Positions 25,809-33,509 of a stretch of DNA of 64,000 nt are shown in pieces. Numbering within the stretch: the first letter of the stretch is position 1; the number at the start of each line of letters is the position of its first letter. Source of the stretch: HR10 sp964615335. GTDB taxonomy: Bacteria > Acidobacteriota > Blastocatellia > HR10. The stretch covers positions 70,514 through 134,513 of the forward strand of contig CAZTMT010000008.1 in assembly GCA_964615335.1 (NCBI GenBank), written 5' to 3'. The position numbers were made by a program, and so were the translations under genes. Under the pieces are notes generated by a model. That model did no database searches. It had not been told where the DNA came from and was given only the letters and a program-made list of their open reading frames with translations.

Positions 25809-27422
25809 TCAGAATTCGGGAGAGGGCATCGCCGGTTCCTCCGCCTCCTCCCGGATCTCCGTCACAAGCGCCTCCGTGGTGATCAGAAGCGAGGCGATGG
25901 AGGACGCGTTTTGCAGGGCCACGCGACTGACCTTCGCCGGATCAATGACGCCGGCCTTGAGCAGATCTTCGAACTGTTCGGTCTCCGCATTGAATCCGAA
26001 GTGGTCGTTTCGTTCGGCCTTCACGCGTTGGACGACGACGGCTCCTTCGACGCCAGCATTGGAGGCGATCTGTCGCAGGGGTTCTTCCAGAGCGCGCTTG
26101 ACGATGTTGACGCCCGTTTGCTCATCCGGATCTTCCGGTCGGAGCGTCTCCAGGGCCTTCAGAGCGCGAATGAAGACGACGCCCCCTCCGGGGACGATGC
26201 CTTCTTCCAGAGCGGCGCGCGTCGCGTGCAGCGCATCCTCGACGCGCGCTTTCTTCTCCCGCAGTTCCGTCTCGGTGGCCGCTCCGACCTTGATGAGGGC
26301 CACGCCCCCGGCGAGTTTCGCCAGGCGCTCCTGCAGCTTCTCCCGATCGTAGTCGGAGGTCGTCTCTTCGATCTGAGCTCGCAGTTGCCGGATGCGCGCT
26401 TCGATCTCGCTCTTCTTCCCGAGTCCCTCGACGATCGTCGTGCTGTCCTGATCCACGATGATCTTCCGGGCGCGACCGAGGTCCTTCAGCGTCACGTTCT
26501 CCAGTCGGATTCCCAGCTCCTCGGCGACGACGCGCCCTCCGGTCAAAATGGCAATGTCTTCGAGCAAGGCTTTGCGCCGTTCGCCGAATCCGGGGGCTTT
26601 CACGGCGCAGACCTGCAGAGTGCCGCGCAGCCGGTTGACGACCAGCGTCGCGAGAGCTTCGGCTTCGACATCCTCGGCGATGATCAAAAGCGGCCGTCCG
26701 GCCCGCGCGATCTGCTCCAGAATAGGAAGCAGGTCCTTCACCGAGCTGATGCGCTTCTCATGGATCAAGATCGCCGCCTCCGAGAGGACGCACTCCAGGC
26801 GTTCGGGATCGGTGATGAAGTACGGGGAGAGAAATCCGCGATCGAACTGCAATCCCTCGACGACGTCCAGTGTCGTCTCGATCGTGCGCGACTCCTCGAC
26901 GGTGATGACGCCATCCCGACCGACGCGCTCCATGGCTTCGGCGATGAGCCGGCCGATGGTCGCGTCCCCGTTGGCTGAGATCGTCCCCACGGCCGCGATG
27001 GCCTCGCCTTTGACGGGGCGAGCCAGGCGCCGAATCTCTTCGACGGCGCGCTCGACGGCTCTCTCGATTCCGCGTTTCAGAGCCATGGGATTGGCTCCCG
27101 CAGCCACCATCTTCACGCCCTCGCGGAAGATCGCCTGAGCCAGAAGCGTCGCCGTCGTCGTCCCATCCCCGGCCACTTCGGAAGTCTTCGCGGCGACCTC
27201 GCGCACCATTTGCGCGCCCACATTCTCCAGAGGGTCTGTCAGCTCGATCTCTCGCGCGACAGTCACTCCGTCTTTGGTGATCGTCGGAGATCCGAATTTT
27301 TTCTCCAGGATGACATTCCGGCCTCGCGGGCCCAGGGTCACCTTCACGGCATCAGCCAGTTTATTGATCCCTCGAAGAAGAGCCTGGCGCGAGGATTCTC
27401 CGTGAATGATTCGTTTGGTCAT
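25809..27422 (-). CDS. groEL: 60-kDa chaperonin GroEL without a GGM tail or neighbouring groES
   Basis: A 537-aa group I chaperonin. The nucleotide-binding GDGTTTAT, the apical VEGLQFDRGFLSPYF segment, and EEGIVPGGGV near the C-terminal equatorial domain are intact, so ATP-driven folding is plausible. Two features are odd. The C-terminus ends in an acidic EEAEEPAMPSPEF tail instead of the usual Gly-Gly-Met repeats, and no groES precedes it. No CIRCE element is visible. This suggests a second, specialised GroEL paralogue. ATG 27422 follows AGAAAGGGGG; an in-frame upstream extension to 27530 would read through the promoter. Confidence 0.92.
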   Translation of the reverse strand: MTKRIIHGESSRQALLRGINKLADAVKVTLGPRGRNVILEKKFGSPTITKDGVTVAREIELTDPLENVGAQMVREVAAKTSEVAGDGTTTATLLAQAIFREGVKMVAAGANPMALKRGIERAVERAVEEIRRLARPVKGEAIAAVGTISANGDATIGRLIAEAMERVGRDGVITVEESRTIETTLDVVEGLQFDRGFLSPYFITDPERLECVLSEAAILIHEKRISSVKDLLPILEQIARAGRPLLIIAEDVEAEALATLVVNRLRGTLQVCAVKAPGFGERRKALLEDIAILTGGRVVAEELGIRLENVTLKDLGRARKIIVDQDSTTIVEGLGKKSEIEARIRQLRAQIEETTSDYDREKLQERLAKLAGGVALIKVGAATETELREKKARVEDALHATRAALEEGIVPGGGVVFIRALKALETLRPEDPDEQTGVNIVKRALEEPLRQIASNAGVEGAVVVQRVKAERNDHFGFNAETEQFEDLLKAGVIDPAKVSRVALQNASSIASLLITTEALVTEIREEAEEPAMPSPEF

Positions 27423-27501
27423 CGTTCCCCCTTTCTCTGCTTCTCTCCGTTTCGGCGGTGGTCCGAAAGCTTCTTCGGGGCAGCGCGCCGAAAAACACTT
27501 A

Positions 27502-27530
27502 ATGCTAAAGCCCGCGCGCTTCTCTGTCAA
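27502..27530 (-). promoter_or_regulatory. Promoter of groEL
   Basis: On the minus strand, TTGACA and TAGCAT with a 17-bp spacer. No inverted repeat of the CIRCE type overlaps it. Confidence 0.7.
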
Positions 27531-27553
27531 CGCGCGTGGGGCGGGATCGCCGC

Positions 27554-27583
27554 TTGATTCTCCGTGAGTCTCTCCCGTAGAAT
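27554..27583 (+). promoter_or_regulatory. Promoter of the M20 amidohydrolase gene
   Basis: TTGATT (27554-27559) and TAGAAT (27578-27583), 18-bp spacer, diverging from the groEL promoter. A GGGGGGAAGG ribosome site precedes the gene. Confidence 0.6.
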
Positions 27584-27612
27584 TCGCCCTTCAAGAAGAG
27601 GGGGGAAGGACT

Positions 27613-28938
27613 ATGATCATGCGAGCGCGCGGAGAATGGGGGAAGAAGCGCGCGGGAATTTTCATCTTTTTCCTCACGGTGGGGAGTATGAATCCGATCA
27701 TCTCTGAAGCCCAAGACGTCTCTCGCGATGTGGCCGTCGCTCGGGCGGCCGATCAGCTGCGCTCGACGCTCATTGCCTGGCGGCGGGATTTTCACATGTA
27801 TCCGGAGCTTTCGAACCGCGAGGAGCGCACGGCGCGCGTCGTCGCCGAGTACCTTCGGCAGCTCGGCCTGGAGGTGCGAACCGGAGTCGCGCGGCATGGC
27901 GTGGTGGCTCTCTTGCGAGGGGCTCTTCCGGGTCCGGTCGTCGCGTATCGCGCGGACATGGATGCGTTGCCGATCGAGGAGACGCTGGAGGTCCCCTACA
28001 AGTCCCGGCATCCGGGGGTGAAACACGCCTGCGGGCATGACGCGCATACGGCGATCGGACTGGGTGTGGCGACTGTCCTCGCCCAGATGCGAGATCGCCT
28101 GCGCGGGACGGTGAAGTTCCTCTTCCAACCGGCTGAGGAGGGCCCGCCTCCGGGCGAGGAGGGAGGAGCGCGGTTGATGATCAAGGAGGGGGCGCTTGAG
28201 GATCCGCGGCCTCAGGCGATCTTCGGCCTGCATGTGGATCCGCGCGTGGACGTGGGGAAGGTCGCCTACCATATCGGGCCGGCTATGGCCTCGGCCGATC
28301 TGCTGGAGATCACCATTCGCGGCAAGAAGGTGCACGGGGCCTATCCCCATGAGGGCGTGGATGCGCTGGTCATCGCCGCTCATGCCATCACGGCGCTTCA
28401 GGTGATTCGGAGCCGACGGGTGGATACGTTTCAGCCCTTCGTCCTCACGCTCGGGAGCATCCATGGGGGGAACCGGCATAATATCATCACGGACGAAGTG
28501 AAACTGCAGGGGACCTTGCGCACTCTGGATGAGGCGGTTCGCGCGCGCGTGATCCAGATGATGCATCAGACGCTCAAGGGAGTGACCGAGGCGCTCGGCG
28601 GCTCTTACGAGCTGAAGGTGGAAGAAGGAGCAACTGTGACCTACAACGATCCGGATCTTGTGCGCGAGATGCTCCCGACGCTCCAGCGCGTGCTCGGTCA
28701 GGAGAATCTCGTGACGCCGCGCCCGCACATGGGAGCCGAAGATTTCAGCTACTACGCTCGCGTGATCCCGGGCTTCTTCTTCTTCCTCGGCGTGCGCAAT
28801 GAGGCTCGGGGGATCACGGCGATGATTCATACGCCGGAGTTCGATCTGGATGAGGAGGCGCTCCCGCTTGGGGTGAAGGTGGCCGTGAGCCTGCTTCTGG
28901 ATTATCTGGAACGTCGAGCGGCGGCGTCGGCGCGGTGA
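27613..28938 (+). CDS. Secreted M20-family amidohydrolase/peptidase
   Basis: A 441-aa zinc hydrolase with an N-terminal hydrophobic signal (about residues 13-33). It resembles hippurate/N-acyl-amino-acid and IAA-amino-acid hydrolases: YRADMDALPI, the metal site KHACGHDAHTA, the catalytic Glu in FQPAEEG, the dimerisation-domain segment with GAYPHEGVDA, and MGAEDFSYY. It likely removes acyl groups from amino acids or trims peptides in the periplasm. The specific substrate is not visible. Confidence 0.9.
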   Translation: MIMRARGEWGKKRAGIFIFFLTVGSMNPIISEAQDVSRDVAVARAADQLRSTLIAWRRDFHMYPELSNREERTARVVAEYLRQLGLEVRTGVARHGVVALLRGALPGPVVAYRADMDALPIEETLEVPYKSRHPGVKHACGHDAHTAIGLGVATVLAQMRDRLRGTVKFLFQPAEEGPPPGEEGGARLMIKEGALEDPRPQAIFGLHVDPRVDVGKVAYHIGPAMASADLLEITIRGKKVHGAYPHEGVDALVIAAHAITALQVIRSRRVDTFQPFVLTLGSIHGGNRHNIITDEVKLQGTLRTLDEAVRARVIQMMHQTLKGVTEALGGSYELKVEEGATVTYNDPDLVREMLPTLQRVLGQENLVTPRPHMGAEDFSYYARVIPGFFFFLGVRNEARGITAMIHTPEFDLDEEALPLGVKVAVSLLLDYLERRAAASAR

Positions 28939-28981
28939 GCGCGCGCTCGCGCTTGGGGGGCATATCTGTAGGGGGGCCGAG

Positions 28982-29464
28982 ATGAGCACATCGTCGTTGG
29001 TGGCGTTAGCACAAGCCTACATCGAGCAAGAACGATCCGCGCGGAGAGAGCAGGCGGAAGCGCGCGTCCTTCCGGTCCGCAAGAAGCTCACCGTGGAGGG
29101 GGAATTCCGGCTCGTGCATCCGGGCGTGATCTGGGAGGCCTGCCAGATCTGGCTCGAAGAGACGCGCCGCTTCGGACGAGACGTCGTGGACTATGTCCTG
29201 CGGCATCCGGAGGCGCAACCGTATTGGACGCGCCCGGAGGAGGTCGAACGCTTCCGGCGCTTCCTCGCCGAGTGGCTCGCGCGCGAGCTGGAGGAGTACA
29301 TCCTGCCCAGTTGTGAGGCGTTCATGAAGGAGCGCGGCATTCAGGTGGAGCAGGAAACGCGCATCATCCGGCATCGGGCCCAGATGGTCATCGCGCAGGT
29401 GACCAAAGAGCTTCTCCTGACCGTTCACCGCGCGACGCGCGGAGCGCGCGCCGCCTCCTCCTGA
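28982..29464 (+). CDS. Conserved-looking hypothetical protein
   Basis: A 160-aa charged, mostly alpha-helical protein with no signal peptide or membrane segment. Clustered Arg and Glu pairs and a Trp-containing centre (IWEACQIWLEE) suggest a soluble helical bundle. I recognise no domain. It follows the amidohydrolase by 43 bp on the same strand with a G-rich ribosome site and normal codon use, so it is likely a real gene, perhaps in the same transcript. Confidence 0.6.
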   Translation: MSTSSLVALAQAYIEQERSARREQAEARVLPVRKKLTVEGEFRLVHPGVIWEACQIWLEETRRFGRDVVDYVLRHPEAQPYWTRPEEVERFRRFLAEWLARELEEYILPSCEAFMKERGIQVEQETRIIRHRAQMVIAQVTKELLLTVHRATRGARAASS

Positions 29465-29498
29465 AGGCGGAACCCGCGGGGGGAGTGCTTGAGAATCC

Positions 29499-30080
29499 TC
29501 ACTCCGGAGGGGGTGAAGGCCGCTTCCTCCTCCTGGCTCGAAGAAAAACGAGCAAAAAGAAGGCCGCTGCGCCCAGAATCAGCCAGGGAGAGATCTCCTT
29601 CATCGTGGATGCTGCCGCCGATCCGAACCGCGCGCCGAGATACCCTTGCGCGCCGTATCGCACCAGCCGACCCAGCAGAACTCCTGCGAGGAAGCGCCCG
29701 CGGGGTATGCCCATGACTCCGGCCATGAGAACCATCGGTTTGGTCGGGAAAGGGGGAGGGAGGAAAACCGCCATCGCGATGGCCGGCAGATCGTACCGAT
29801 CCAGAGCGCGACGCAGGCGCTCTCGTCGCGACGGGGCGATCCGAGAGAGCGCGCGCTCGCCGGCCCGCTGCGCGATCTGGTAGAGGACAAGGCACCCGAG
29901 TCCGGAGCCGACCGTCGCCGCCAGAGCGTACCACGGAGCCCTGGCGGGATTCCACGCCGAGAGCAGAATCACGAGCCCATCCGGACCTCCGGCCAGTGGA
30001 ACCAGAGCCGAATCCAGGAAAGCGATCCCCAGAAGCCCCACCGGGCCCAGGGCCATCAACACCTCCGCAGCCGATTTCAT
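29499..30080 (-). CDS. VTT/DedA-like membrane protein (second of a pair)
   Basis: A 193-aa membrane protein with four to five hydrophobic segments. It has the VTT-domain pattern: an N-terminal half-helix, a small-residue-rich second segment (AATVGSGLGCLVLYQIA) and the FLPPPFPTKP motif where DedA proteins have their conserved Pro/Arg loop. Family members act in membrane lipid transport. It shares a four-base ATGA overlap with the next upstream gene and is its paralogue. Confidence 0.8.
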   Translation of the reverse strand: MKSAAEVLMALGPVGLLGIAFLDSALVPLAGGPDGLVILLSAWNPARAPWYALAATVGSGLGCLVLYQIAQRAGERALSRIAPSRRERLRRALDRYDLPAIAMAVFLPPPFPTKPMVLMAGVMGIPRGRFLAGVLLGRLVRYGAQGYLGARFGSAAASTMKEISPWLILGAAAFFLLVFLRARRRKRPSPPPE

Positions 30081-30766
30081 ACCTTCTGCTCTCGATTCAG
30101 GGGAAGAGGCGCTGCCGACGGATCGTCAGTCCGGCACCCGGCGCGAGAGCGAATCGGGCGAATTCTCCCCGAGGACGGCGCGAGTTGCCGCGAGATCATG
30201 CGGACGATCACATACCCCAGGAGGACCACACCGCCGATCGCGAGAACGACCGTCGCCCAGTGATCGCGCATGTACTGCAAGACAGCATGACCATAGAGGA
30301 GGGTGAGAACGCCTTCGATGTAATAGCGAGCCGAGCGCGCCAGCAGAATCGTGAGGAGGAATTTCGTTCGGGGATACTGCAGCGCCCCGGCCGTTGCGAC
30401 GAAGATCTTGAAGGGAGTCGGAGGAGGACACAGAGCCGGAATGAGCAGCGCCAGGACTCCATATCGAGCGTAGACATGCTCGACGCGCTTCACCTTCTCG
30501 GCCGAGAACCATCGGCGCAAGAAAGCGCGCCCTCCTTTCCGAGCGAGCGTGTAAAGGAGGAGGCATCCGAGGACGGATCCCGTGGCGGCCAGAAGAGGCC
30601 AGTAGAGAATCTCGCTCGGATCGTGGAGGACGCGGGTGACGACGATGACGTCGTTGATTTCGGGAATCGAGAGGAGCGACGAATCAAGCGTCGCGATGAG
30701 GATCATCCCCACCGGACCCAGTTCCAGAAGAGCATTTTTCACGCTCTCGAGAATTCCTCCGAGCAT
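30077..30766 (-). CDS. VTT/DedA-like membrane protein (first of a pair)
   Basis: A 229-aa membrane protein with the same fold as its downstream neighbour: matching blocks are LATLDSSLLSIPEIND versus LDSALVPLAGGPD, AATGSVLGCLLLYTLARKGG and ALCPPPTPFKIF. The two genes are a tandem duplication translated in a coupled pair (ATGA). Function in lipid or membrane homeostasis is inferred from the DedA family. Confidence 0.8.
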   Translation of the reverse strand: MLGGILESVKNALLELGPVGMILIATLDSSLLSIPEINDVIVVTRVLHDPSEILYWPLLAATGSVLGCLLLYTLARKGGRAFLRRWFSAEKVKRVEHVYARYGVLALLIPALCPPPTPFKIFVATAGALQYPRTKFLLTILLARSARYYIEGVLTLLYGHAVLQYMRDHWATVVLAIGGVVLLGYVIVRMISRQLAPSSGRIRPIRSRAGCRTDDPSAAPLPLNREQKV

Positions 30767-30851
30767 CGCCCTGTGCTCTCTCGCGCGGATCGGCGAAAGA
30801 GGGGATTCTACCCGCTTGTGCCCCAGCTGTCAAAAACGCGCTGGGGGGGAG

Positions 30852-30881
30852 TTGACGTCTTGGGAGCCGGTCGGGTATCGT
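30852..30881 (+). promoter_or_regulatory. Promoter of fabI, leaderless-type spacing
   Basis: TTGACG (30852-30857) and TATCGT (30876-30881), 18-bp spacer. The ATG follows nine bases after the -10 box, so the mRNA would have almost no leader. Confidence 0.6.
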
Positions 30882-30890
30882 TGGGACCTT

Positions 30891-31679
30891 ATGCTGGAGG
30901 GGAAAAGGGGGATCATCTTCGGCATCGCCAATAAACGGAGCATCGCCTGGGCGATCGCTCAGCGCTTCGATGAGGCGGGCGCGCAACTCGCCCTGACGTA
31001 TCAGAACGAGCGGCTCGGGGAGAACGTGCGCGAGCTGGCGGCGACGCTGCGGCGTCCGCCTCTGATCCTTCCCTGTGATGTGACTGAGCCGGAGCAGATC
31101 GAGGCCGTCTTCGAGACGCTCGCGCGCGAGTTTCAGCATCTGGATTTTCTCGTGCATTCGATCGCCTTCGCCCCGCGCGAGGATTTGGAGGGGGAGTTCC
31201 TGCAGACTTCGCGCGAGGGGTATCGTCTCGCTCACGATGTGAGCGTGTATTCGCTCATCGCGCTGGCCCGGCGGGCTGTTCCGCTCATGAGCGAGCACGG
31301 GGGGAGCATCCTCACGCTGACCTATCTGGGGAGCGAGCGCGTGATGCCCGGCTACAACGTCATGGGCGTCGCCAAAGCGGCTCTTGAATCCACGGTGAAG
31401 TATCTGGCCGCCGAACTCGGACCGAAAGGGATTCGCGTCAATGCGCTCTCTCCGGGGCCGATTCGGACGCTCGCCGCCAGCGGCGTCCCCGGTCTCTCCC
31501 GCATGCTCAAGCATGTGGCGCGCACAGCGCCTTTGAGGCGGAACACCGATCCGGCCGAGGTCGCCGATGCCGCCCTCTTCTTCGTGAGCGCGCTCTCGCG
31601 CGGCATCACCGGCGAGATCCTCTTCGTGGATGGCGGTTATCACATCATGGGGATGACGCTCGCGGAGCCCGAAGAATAA
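30891..31679 (+). CDS. fabI: Enoyl-[acyl-carrier-protein] reductase (NADH)
   Basis: A 262-aa short-chain dehydrogenase-fold enzyme that reduces the enoyl-ACP double bond in the last step of fatty-acid elongation. The FabI-type cofactor motif GIANKRSIAWAIA, the SIAFAP segment and the catalytic Tyr-x6-Lys in YNVMGVAK mark it as FabI rather than FabG. Substitutions in AATLRRP are minor. I chose ATG 30891 because the protein homology begins there; the frame is open upstream to 30636, overlapping the divergent gene. The promoter spacing suggests leaderless expression. Confidence 0.93.
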   Translation: MLEGKRGIIFGIANKRSIAWAIAQRFDEAGAQLALTYQNERLGENVRELAATLRRPPLILPCDVTEPEQIEAVFETLAREFQHLDFLVHSIAFAPREDLEGEFLQTSREGYRLAHDVSVYSLIALARRAVPLMSEHGGSILTLTYLGSERVMPGYNVMGVAKAALESTVKYLAAELGPKGIRVNALSPGPIRTLAASGVPGLSRMLKHVARTAPLRRNTDPAEVADAALFFVSALSRGITGEILFVDGGYHIMGMTLAEPEE

Positions 31680-31680
31680 G

Positions 31681-31714
31681 GGGCCCCATTCTCAACGCGT
31701 TCTGGGGCCCTCTT
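31681..31714. terminator. Bidirectional hairpin between fabI and the dienelactone hydrolase gene
   Basis: A perfect 8-bp stem (GGGCCCCA / TGGGGCCC) with a 14-base loop, followed by TCTT on the plus strand. It sits between convergent stop codons. Confidence 0.7.
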
Positions 31715-31736
31715 GATCCGGCTCGCCGCCGCGGCC

Positions 31737-32414
31737 TTATCGAAGGTATTTGCCGAAGAATTCCAGAGTGCGTCGCCAGGCGTCTTCGGCTGCCTCTTTG
31801 TTGTAGACCTCCGGGCGCGTGTCGTTGAAGAAAGCGTGATCCGCTCCCGGGTAGATGTGGATCTCGGCCGTCTTCCCCAGTTGTTTCAGGTGGGCCTCCA
31901 ACTGGCGCACCGATTCCGGCGTCACGAATTGATCTCGCTCGGCGTAGATGCCGAGCACAGGCGCCTGCAACTTCTCCAGCTTCGGCTTCACGTTCGGATG
32001 CCCTCCGTAGAAGACGACGCAAGCGCTCACTTGCGGATTCTCGCAGGCGGCGTACAGCGAGAGGGCTCCGCCCATGCAGAAGCCGATCGTCCCGACCTTC
32101 TTCGGCTCGACCGAAGGATGGGCGAGCAGATACTGAATCGCTCCCCGCAGCTCTTTCTCCGCCTCATCGATCCGAAGGGCCATCATGAGCTTGCCGGCTT
32201 CATCGGGCGATTTCGTCGTCTGTCCGTGGTAGAGATCCGGGGCCAGAGCGACATATCCGGCCGCCGCGAAGCGATCGCACACATCCTTGATGTGATCCAC
32301 CAGTCCCCACCACTCCTGGATGACGACGACGCCCGGCCCCTTCCCTGCCGGGAGCGAGAGATAACCCGACGCGGTCTTCCCGTTGGCCGTGAATTGAACC
32401 ATTTGTCCTGCCAT
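31737..32414 (-). CDS. Dienelactone hydrolase family protein
   Basis: A 225-aa alpha/beta hydrolase. The catalytic triad is Cys113 (GFCMGG), Asp161 (ERDQFV) and His193 (ADHAFF), with the supporting Glu34 in QEWWG. These match carboxymethylenebutenolidase, which opens dienelactones in chlorocatechol breakdown, though many homologues hydrolyse other esters. No aromatic-degradation genes are nearby, so the substrate is open. Confidence 0.9.
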   Translation of the reverse strand: MAGQMVQFTANGKTASGYLSLPAGKGPGVVVIQEWWGLVDHIKDVCDRFAAAGYVALAPDLYHGQTTKSPDEAGKLMMALRIDEAEKELRGAIQYLLAHPSVEPKKVGTIGFCMGGALSLYAACENPQVSACVVFYGGHPNVKPKLEKLQAPVLGIYAERDQFVTPESVRQLEAHLKQLGKTAEIHIYPGADHAFFNDTRPEVYNKEAAEDAWRRTLEFFGKYLR

Positions 32415-32460
32415 CGCTTCCCTCCTTACCTTGTCGAAGTCGGTTTCTCGCGACGCGAAT

Positions 32461-32490
32461 GTTATAGGGATCGGATCCGGCGGATGTCAA
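32461..32490 (-). promoter_or_regulatory. Promoter of the dienelactone hydrolase gene
   Basis: On the minus strand, TTGACA and TATAAC with an 18-bp spacer, about 45 bp before the start codon. Confidence 0.7.
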
Positions 32491-32520
32491 GCGTGTGCGT
32501 GGGAGAGCGCTTCGGACGGC

Positions 32521-32550
32521 TTGCCACACGGAAGCATCCGGGAACATGAT
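32521..32550 (+). promoter_or_regulatory. Possible leaderless promoter of the 161-aa membrane protein
   Basis: TTGCCA (32521-32526) and CATGAT (32545-32550), 18-bp spacer. ATG 32559 begins eight bases after the -10 box. Confidence 0.4.
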
Positions 32551-32558
32551 AGAGGCCT

Positions 32559-33044
32559 ATGCTGGAGAGAGCTTTTTCCGAAGCGACCCTGTTGTTGCTC
32601 GCCTTGACCCTGCTCTGCCTCGGAGTCAATGGGCTGGGGTGGATTCGGTTGCGCCCGCTCTCGCGCGTGGCTTCGGGAGCGCAGGCGAGTCTCTCGGCGC
32701 GGGAGATCGAAGGTCTCCGCCAGCTCACCACCTTGATCCGTATCGAAGTCGTGTACTTCGCCCTTCTGGCGCTCTACACCTTCCTCTACCCCGGAGTGCT
32801 CGCCCGAGGGCCCGTCCTCGGGGTCGTCCTCTATCATGGGCTCGGTGGGTTTCTCAACGAATGGACGCGCGCGACGGCACGCGCCGCCGCGCATGTGCGG
32901 GAGCATCCGTCTCCTTCTCCCTCTTTTCGGAAGCGCGCGCGTCGAGCGCTCGCGGTGATCGGTGCGCTGGATGCTGTGGAAGCCGTGATCCTCATCTATA
33001 TCGTCGCGGCTCTCGCGGTGGCATGGCAGCGCGCCGGCTCGTGA
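32559..33044 (+). CDS. Hypothetical membrane protein
   Basis: A 161-aa protein with three or four hydrophobic segments (about residues 8-28, 62-82, 85-104 and 130-152) separated by basic loops. I recognise no family. It precedes the alkyltransferase-like gene by nine bases on the same strand and is probably co-transcribed with it. Confidence 0.65.
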   Translation: MLERAFSEATLLLLALTLLCLGVNGLGWIRLRPLSRVASGAQASLSAREIEGLRQLTTLIRIEVVYFALLALYTFLYPGVLARGPVLGVVLYHGLGGFLNEWTRATARAAAHVREHPSPSPSFRKRARRALAVIGALDAVEAVILIYIVAALAVAWQRAGS

Positions 33045-33053
33045 GGGAGGGCC

Positions 33054-33440
33054 ATGGGAAAAGGAGGCCGAGGGCAGACATCGGCTCAGAAGGCGCGAGG
33101 CCGGTGTTTTGCGGAGATCTATCGCATCGTGCGGCGCATTCCGCCCGGGCGCGTAGCCTCCTATGGAGATATCGCGGCGCTCTGCCGACCGGAGGTCTCG
33201 GCGCGCGTCGTGGGATGGGCGCTTGCCGTGTGCCCTCCCGATGTGCCCTGGCATCGCGTCGTCAATCGAGAGGGGCGGTTGACCATCGGTCGGCGCGCGC
33301 TCTGGCTGCAGCACCTGCAACGCGACCTTCTGCGGGAGGAAGGCGTCTCCTTCTGCGCCGAGGACCGGGTGGCGCTCGGCGCGCACCGGTGGCGGCCGGA
33401 GCGGGGATCGCGCCGGTCTGCTCGGAAAATTTCCCGTTGA
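33054..33440 (+). CDS. Alkyltransferase-like (ATL) DNA-binding protein
   Basis: A 128-aa protein with the DNA-binding domain of O6-methylguanine-DNA methyltransferase (RIPPGRVASYGDIA, helix-turn-helix, arginine finger region). The active-site Cys of the PCHR motif is replaced by Trp66 (PWHRVV). This is the defining change of ATL proteins, which bind alkylated guanine without repairing it and recruit nucleotide excision repair. It is shorter than true alkyltransferases because it lacks their N-terminal domain, as in other ATLs. Confidence 0.9.
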   Translation: MGKGGRGQTSAQKARGRCFAEIYRIVRRIPPGRVASYGDIAALCRPEVSARVVGWALAVCPPDVPWHRVVNREGRLTIGRRALWLQHLQRDLLREEGVSFCAEDRVALGAHRWRPERGSRRSARKISR

Positions 33441-33509
33441 AAAGCGGCGCGAGATTTGTCATGCTTTGATGTTTGGCGAAGATGACGGGACGGGGACGAC
33501 AAACCGAGG

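Noticed and set aside
27423..27560. CIRCE heat-shock element upstream of groEL
   Set aside because: A partial TTAGCA-like half is visible within the -10 region, but the inverted partner is missing.
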